Below, in pieces: positions 58,310 to 64,000 of a stretch of DNA of 64,000 bases. Made by a program: the position numbers and the translations under genes. Below the pieces are notes generated by a model. That model was not told the DNA's origin, searched no databases, and saw nothing but the letters and a program-made list of their open reading frames with translations. Position 1 is the stretch's first letter. Each line of letters starts with the position of its first letter. Origin of the DNA: Bretschneidera sinensis (taxonomy: Eukaryota > Streptophyta > Magnoliopsida > Brassicales > Akaniaceae); contig CM043700.1 in NCBI GenBank assembly GCA_023935145.1, positions 62,151,620 to 62,215,619 of the forward strand, read 5' to 3'.

Positions 58310-59149
58310 TCATTTGTTTAAACCACCATGAAAATAGACTAGATTAATTTAGCTCACTTAAAAAGTTTCATCTCAAGATACTTACTAGTTTCTTAGCATT
58401 TTATTTTTCGCTTGTTATATGTATTTCTTTAGTTAGCTACTAGTCATAATGTAATCTCTCCGTTAAATGCAATGTTAAATTAGTGATAGTTTTAAAGTTC
58501 TTTCTTTTAGTTTAATACCTTAAGGTTTTTTATGTTCTATAAGTTGGATGTTTTATTTTAAGTTGTCATTAATTACATGTGAACTTTAATTCTTTAAAAA
58601 GAATTTTGGGCCCCCTTTCGCCCATTAAAGATGTTATTAGTTACTAGTTTTTTTGAATCTCATCTTTAAGATAGTTTAGTTTAAATTTTTTTAGCTTAAT
58701 TCCTATTTTTTTAACTCCTTTATTTTAAAGTAGCTTAGTTTAACTCATTCAATTTAGTCTTCAAGTTTAATTTATCTAGTTTAAAATAATTTAATCTCAA
58801 TCCATCTAGTTTAACTTACATAATTAATCCACCTAGTTTAAATGTGCGCACTTTAATTTACTTCTCATCCATACTTTGCAAGTAGTTTTAATATTTTTTC
58901 TTCATAGTCAAAGCTCTTTATTTCTTTTATATACTTACTTTTACCGTATTACTTTAAAGTTAATATTTGGTGTTGTTTTGTTTGAATAAAAATTACAAAA
59001 TGTGTGCTTAGTTTTATTAGTAGTGTATGATAATAATACTTGAATTAAAATTTCAATTAATTCACTTGAAGCACAAAGTGTTAGACTTCCATGCTTAATT
59101 ATGCCTCACCAATCCTCTTTAGTATGATCAAAGAATTACTCACTATGCC
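58310..59149. other. No gene recognised
   Basis: Very AT-rich, with repeated TTTAGTTTAA phrases (58660-58860) and no open frame of note. Confidence 0.5.
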
Positions 59150-59295
59150 CGACCCATCCACCCTAAACACAACCCCTGACCCCTCTACCCAAAACACAAC
59201 CCTCGACCACTTCACCCAAAACACAACACTTGACCCCTCCACCATACAAACATAATCCTAAGCACAACCACAAACCCTAACCCTAAACAAAATGG
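59150..59295 (+). repeat. Short imperfect C/A-rich tandem repeat with telomere-like end
   Basis: About three units of roughly 30 bp contain CCCAAAACACAACCC and GACCCCTC. AACCCTAACCCTAAAC follows at 59273-59288, two telomere-type heptamers. It is too short to be a telomere trace. Confidence 0.6.
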
Positions 59296-61640
59296 ACGAA
59301 GAAGGCAATATGATGTCAATGATAGGCCCTATTACAATGCAAGAACAACATATTGAAAGGCATGAGCAGCGCGTCGATGGACATCAGACTAAAAGGATGT
59401 GTTTGAGAAACAAATCGGAATTGAGAATACCAACTAGGTTCAGAGTATTTGAAGGATGGAAGTTAGTTTAAGAGAATCAATAAAGAACTCGAATGGTTGT
59501 ACCAATTTGATTCAAAGGTCTGAACCCTTTCTTTTGAAGGATGAACAAGAGAATACTGTCTCTGCCTCTTATGCAAATGGATTTCTCATGTTAATGAAAA
59601 GATGTCTGATTTTGAAGGTGCTATGTTTTTAATATGTAATAAAAAATCCCTTTCAATGAACTTGATTTGGAAAACAAAAAAACTAAAACAAATGAACTCC
59701 AACTATTAATTTGGGTACTAAATCTATTCCATTTTAATATAAACAAAACATTTCATGGTATATATGCATTGTATACCTAAACATTTGAGCAAAATGTCAC
59801 CTCAACCTAAAAAAAGAAACATTAGGAATTCACTTGTAATCTTGAACATATAAAATATTTCGTTTGGAAAGGCTAAGCGGTAGCATTTTAGACGACAAGA
59901 GGCCATCATTCTATTTTTTCCCATTCATCAAGATTTTTCCCTCATTATGATTTCTTTCAAAAGAACCATTTCTAAGGATTGCTTTCACATCACCCAATCA
60001 AGGCTAGACATGTGGCAGCCTCTAGGGACCCCAATGAATTTAGTCCCAAGCGAATTCAACCCAAATAAATTCCCCCATAACGGTTTTTTTTAACTCAGGT
60101 GGATTAACCCAAGCGGATTTTGCCCTTCGATATACCCGAGCATACTCTACTTTCTTCCGACGTCAACACATTCGACGATGAAAATTTTCAAAAGAATAGG
60201 TGTGAGGGGGCAAACAAAAAGACAAAAAAGAGAAGAAAAAAAAAGAAGAGAAGAGAACTATCGATGCAGGAGATGAAAAAAAGGAAAAAAGATAAGAATG
60301 ATCGATGAAGGAGATGAAAAAATAAGGAGGATGACTAATGAAGGAGATGAAAGTCAAAAGACAAGAAAAAAATAAAGAAAATAATCGACGAATGAGACAG
60401 AAATCGAAAAAAAAAAAAAAAAGAAGTCAAAAAAAATTAAAAGGTAATTCTTGGCTTATAGGAACCCTAAAACACCTTTTAAGCCTTTCTATTATCCTTT
60501 CCTTCATTAGCCTTAAAATCATTGACCATGTTACAAACCTTGAGAAAGTCCTCTCAGATTTATGAAGACCAGTTAGCCTCACAAACTATTTTTGGGTGAT
60601 GATGGAACTTAGCATTTCCGAGCGAACATACCCTGTCTTGAAACAACTCGTGAAAGATTATCCCTCTGAAATAACGTTACCAAACCAACACTCACTCTTG
60701 TACTACTTGCAAGAGGTTTCCACCAAATCCTACTTTACATCCAAGCCAATCGATTATGTTTGCCGAACACATGAGATGAAACCTTCGAACTACATATGGT
60801 TTGATCCCTCTTTGGGTACGTAGGCAATCACTTTTGTGCAACCACGATCTTGTAAAGGAACCTCAGTTCCCTTTTTTGTTCTCGTCAGAATCATATAAAT
60901 ACATCATTAAAATCTGGTTGAATGAATAAAAAAATGGAATTGTTTCAGTATCCAAATTAAAGGAAACTTTTTTTTTGAAAATGGCTCATCCCAATCGTTC
61001 ATTTTTAGTGGATTTTAGAACAAATATAGTAGACAAAAAACACGAAGAATCATGGCATCATTAAGTTTTTTTTGACTCGGCCCCGAGCTCAACAGTGGGG
61101 GTAGATTTTGAGTAAGAACAGTGGGGGAAAAAATTGAACAAGTACGTGGGTGTTAGGATCCCACTTTTCCAGTATAACCCTTAAGAAATTCCAATCGACC
61201 CCTAGGCCTTTGAGTGAGAAGATTGCGTTGATGCCTTACCAAGAGAAGTTGTGGAGCCAAATGCCTTTTCACATTTTCGATCCCACATATCATTTGAGTT
61301 AAGATAGCTTTCATAGCCTTTATGTTGAAGAAAAAAAAAGATTGTGGACAAGTTGTGACGTTTTGTTCTTAGATCTACTAGAGGATGTATACCAAATAAG
61401 AGGAAAGATAGGTTTAAACATAAGTCCTGAGTCAAATATTTTTATCTCGACTCCGTTAAGAGGAAAGATAGATTTAAATACAAGTTTTTGGTCAAATAAA
61501 GTACGTTGCCAAAGAAAATGTCACTAAGTGCATTGTTTTTCAAAAGTCATCTCTTTTATGCATTGCTTTTCCAAACTCTAAAAAACAGAATCCTAAATGC
61601 CATGACTCGGCTCACACCCATTTTGTTTTTCTTTTTATTT
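59296..61640 (+). other. Unrecognised interior of element G
   Basis: Possible internal 3' region of a Gypsy-like element. Broken frames are seen at 59292-59470 (MDEEGNMMSMIGPITMQEQH) and 60120-60565, the latter Lys/Arg-rich and largely low complexity. The frame 60596-60823 reads LVKDYPSEITLPNQHSLLYY, then SNYIWFDPSLGT. I recognise no domain. Phrases such as GGGTACGTAGGCAATC (60813-60828) recall spacer sequences of large plant Gypsy elements. Confidence 0.35.
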
Positions 61641-61649
61641 TTATTTTTA

Positions 61650-62935
61650 ACTAACAAGACTCTAAAATATCACCAAAAAAGCCCTCATAGCAAGCAAAAT
61701 CACCAAAAAGCCCTCACAGTAGACAAAATCACAAAAAAGCCCTTCCAGCATGCCAAATCACCAAAAAGTCCTCATCATGAGGCAAAATCACTAAAAAGCC
61801 CTCATAGGAGGAAAAATCACCAAAAAGTCCTCACAGTAAGCAAATCATAAAAAAAATCCCTTATAGTAGGCAAAATCCCTAAAAAGCTCTCATCAGCAAG
61901 CAAAATCAACCTAAGTCCTTATCAGTATGCAAATCACCAAAAAGCCTTCATAGCAGGCAAAATCACCCAAAAAAACCCTCATAACATGCAAAATACCAAA
62001 AAGTCCTCATCAGGGAGACAAATCACTGAAGTCCTCGTTAGCAAGCAAGCCCAAAGCCTTCATCAGTAGACAAACCTAAGTCCTCATTAGTAGGCAAACC
62101 ATAGTCCACACAGCAGACAAAATACCAAAAAGCCCTCATGGCAGGCAAAATCACAAATTAGAGTCCTCGTAGCAGGCAACCTAATATCCTCATCAGCAGG
62201 CACACTAAAGTCCTTGTCAGTAGGAAATCTAAGTCTTCATTAGCAGGCAAAATCACAAACTAAAGTCCTCGTTAGCAGGCAAGCCTAAGTCCTCGTTAGC
62301 ATGCAAAATCACAAACCAAAGTCCTTGTAGCAGGCAACCTAATGTCCTCATCAACATGTAAACCAAATTCTTCGTCAGCACGCAAACTAAATCCTCGTTA
62401 GCAAGCGAAATCACAAACCAAAGTCCTCGTAGTAGGCAACACAATGTTCTCGTTATCAGGCGAAATCATAAACCAAATTCCTCGTCAGCAAGCAACCCAA
62501 TATCCTCATCAGCAGGCAAACCAAAGTCCTCGTTAGCAGGCAAACCTTCTTCATTACCAGGCAAAATCATATACCAAAGATCTCGTAGTAGGCAACCTAA
62601 TGTCCTCATCGGTAGAAAAACCAAAGTCCTCGTCAGTAAGCAACTCAATGTTCTCATCAACAGGCAAACCAAAGTACTCGTCAACAGGCAAATCTAAGTC
62701 CTCATTAACAGGAAAAATCACAAACTAAAGTTCTCATTAGTAGGCAAACCTAAGTCCTCATTCGTAGGCCAAATCATAAACCAAAGCCCTCGTCAACAAG
62801 CAAATTAAAGTCCTCGTTAGCAGGCAAAATCACAAACTCAAAGTCCTTGTCAGCAAGTAAATCAAATTCCTCATTAGCAGGCAAAATCACAAACTCAAAG
62901 TTCTCGTCAACAGGCAAACCAAAGTCCTTACACTA
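61650..62935 (+). repeat. Degenerate minisatellite of element G
   Basis: About 45 diverged units of roughly 24-32 bp occur. The first part reads caaaatcaccaaaaagccctcatagcagg-like; later units read CAAAGTCCTCGTTAGCAGG. Periodicity drifts, giving short open frames on the minus strand (62253-62684) that repeat ANEDFGLPA-like peptides and are not genes. Confidence 0.88.
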
Positions 62936-63103
62936 GGTACCAGTCGGTCCAGAAGTATCGAACGAGTGAACGGACGCCAACTCTATCACTCCAGGTACGT
63001 ATCATTCTCATAGGTGATCCTATGAACAGCACGTTTACTTTTACATGCACATCGCATATTTTTTGTTCTAAAATTTTGAAATGAAACAGTGGTCATTCAC
63101 AGG

Positions 63104-63150
63104 CTTTGATTGGAACTCTTAAAAAAGCTCCAATCAAAGGGGGGGTAAAC
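63104..63150 (+). other. Hairpin abutting the polypurine tract of element G
   Basis: Perfect 11-bp arms CTTTGATTGGA (63104-63114) and TCCAATCAAAG (63129-63139) flank a 14-nt loop. The right arm runs directly into GGGGGG and TAAAC (63140-63150). The LTR starts at TATAGACACC, 63151. The arrangement is as in elements A and B, though the sequence is unrelated. Confidence 0.78.
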
Positions 63151-64000
63151 TATAGACACCCAACTTTGTTCCAAAATTTGTTAATGGACCACGCACGGGT
63201 TCCTATGATGAATCTTTGATCCTAGTGTGCCCAAACTTGGTAAATGAGGAAGTATAGATTTAATTGGGGAGTATGAGCAATTGCAAGACCTTTTTGTTCA
63301 ATCAATTTAATTCACTTTGGGTTTAAATCAATTGGACCTTATTTGATTCAACTAATCCAAGACCAAAGTCTTCATTTAAACTTTGACTCAATCCAAAACC
63401 CACTAAAGCCCATTGATCTTTCCTAAACCCAAACACTTTTGGCCCAAATTTCAAGCTCAATAAGACTTTTAATTTTTAAGGGTGAACTTCCAATTTCACC
63501 CTCCAATTGGCACTCTTTGATTGATTCACTTTTCTCAAAATAAAAGTTATTTTTTATAGCAAAAAAAATGCCTCTCTCATCTCCCTATGTGGCTGGCCAT
63601 AATGAGGTATTTTCTCTCTTTCTTTTTTGTTTTTGAACTTATATCTCCCTCTTAGATTCCATAATCTTCTTTTTTACCAAATACTATATTTTTCAACACA
63701 AAATAAGATTTTTTTCACCTAAAAAGCAACAACAATGCACTCATAAAATAGCTGATTTTTTTCCCTCTTTGGACTGCCATGTGCACCAAAAAGAATAAGT
63801 TTCTTTTCTTCTCCTTTTGCTTAGTTAATTGGACATTAGCTTATTAATCTTCCACCCTTTCCTAAATATTAAATAACATCTTTTTCTACTCAAAAAATCA
63901 CATTTTATACCCCAAAAACAGCACCTAAAAAACAGTAGTTTTTCTTAGAATGTGAAGCTTTTTTCTCATTTCTTTTGCTTTGTAATTGCACTCTTTTTTC
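63151..64000 (+). repeat. Start of the 3' LTR of element G (cut by window end)
   Basis: TATAGACACCCAACTTTGTT follows the PPT; plant Gypsy LTRs starting TGTAGACACC have this form, so the second base is probably mutated. The remaining 850 bp contain no coding sequence and no partner LTR in the window. Confidence 0.6.

Noticed and set aside
59273..59288. Interstitial telomere
   Set aside because: Only two CCCTAAA-type heptamers within a C/A-rich repeat.
60120..60565. Lys/Arg-rich frames
   Set aside because: The sequence is largely low-complexity A/G-rich repeat (gaagaaaaaa) without any domain.
62253..62684. Two minus-strand frames with repeated ANEDFGLPA-like peptides
   Set aside because: They are by-products of the degenerate minisatellite at 61650-62935.

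Overview
The window is nuclear DNA from a flowering plant, probably a dicot. It is AT-rich, genes have spliceosomal introns, and most of the sequence is nested, decayed LTR retrotransposons of plant-specific lineages (Ty3/Gypsy Athila, Tat-like and Tekay/Del-like, plus Ty1/Copia). No bacterial operon, CRISPR array, rRNA or tRNA gene was seen. I cannot name the species.

Layout. 1-4330: remnants of two Athila-like families, one with a decayed accessory ORF. 4340-11475: element A, a 5'-truncated Tat-like element on the plus strand, with pol full of stops, an antisense accessory gene, a 48-bp minisatellite, a hairpin touching the polypurine tract (PPT), and a 3' LTR. 11570-11797: 5' fragment of a RpiB/DRT102-like gene. 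12060-16663: Athila element D (LTR, PBS, gag-protease, 3' LTR stub). 16961-22956: last three exons of a MATE transporter gene, interrupted by Copia element E (17107-22593, 5-bp target duplication ATTTC) and followed two bases after its stop by small element F (22959-24571), which carries a decayed PTB-like RRM fragment. 25157-29440: the only clearly intact gene, a four-coding-exon receptor-like cytoplasmic kinase, predicted to be a pseudokinase. 30370-31482: candidate 5' end of a small plus-strand gene.

32683-45139: element B, a Tat-like element on the minus strand with both LTRs and target duplication CAATC. It has the same 3' arrangement as element A (antisense accessory gene, 48-bp minisatellite, hairpin plus PPT) and hosts a scrambled Tekay-like mosaic at 36422-40530. 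45278-50298: two Copia-C LTRs enclosing a broken DUF1645-like gene and a Copia 3' remnant. 50690-50989 and 58140-58306: possible halves of a GRF-zinc-finger-like gene, separated by Tekay-like deletion derivative I (52407-58119, two 2-kb LTRs). 59150-64000: 3' part of a further Gypsy-like element G (minisatellite, hairpin plus PPT, start of its LTR).

The most notable signals are structural. Three Gypsy-type elements have an inverted repeat directly abutting the PPT. Two Tat-like elements keep an antisense gene with its own TATA box and an intron at the same place. Homologous 48-bp minisatellites occupy the same site in both, each unit with a conserved hairpin. The LTRs of element B hold a G-box array beside their TATA box. 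Everything was read by eye and no database was searched, so family names rest on recognised motifs and element borders without target duplications are approximate.
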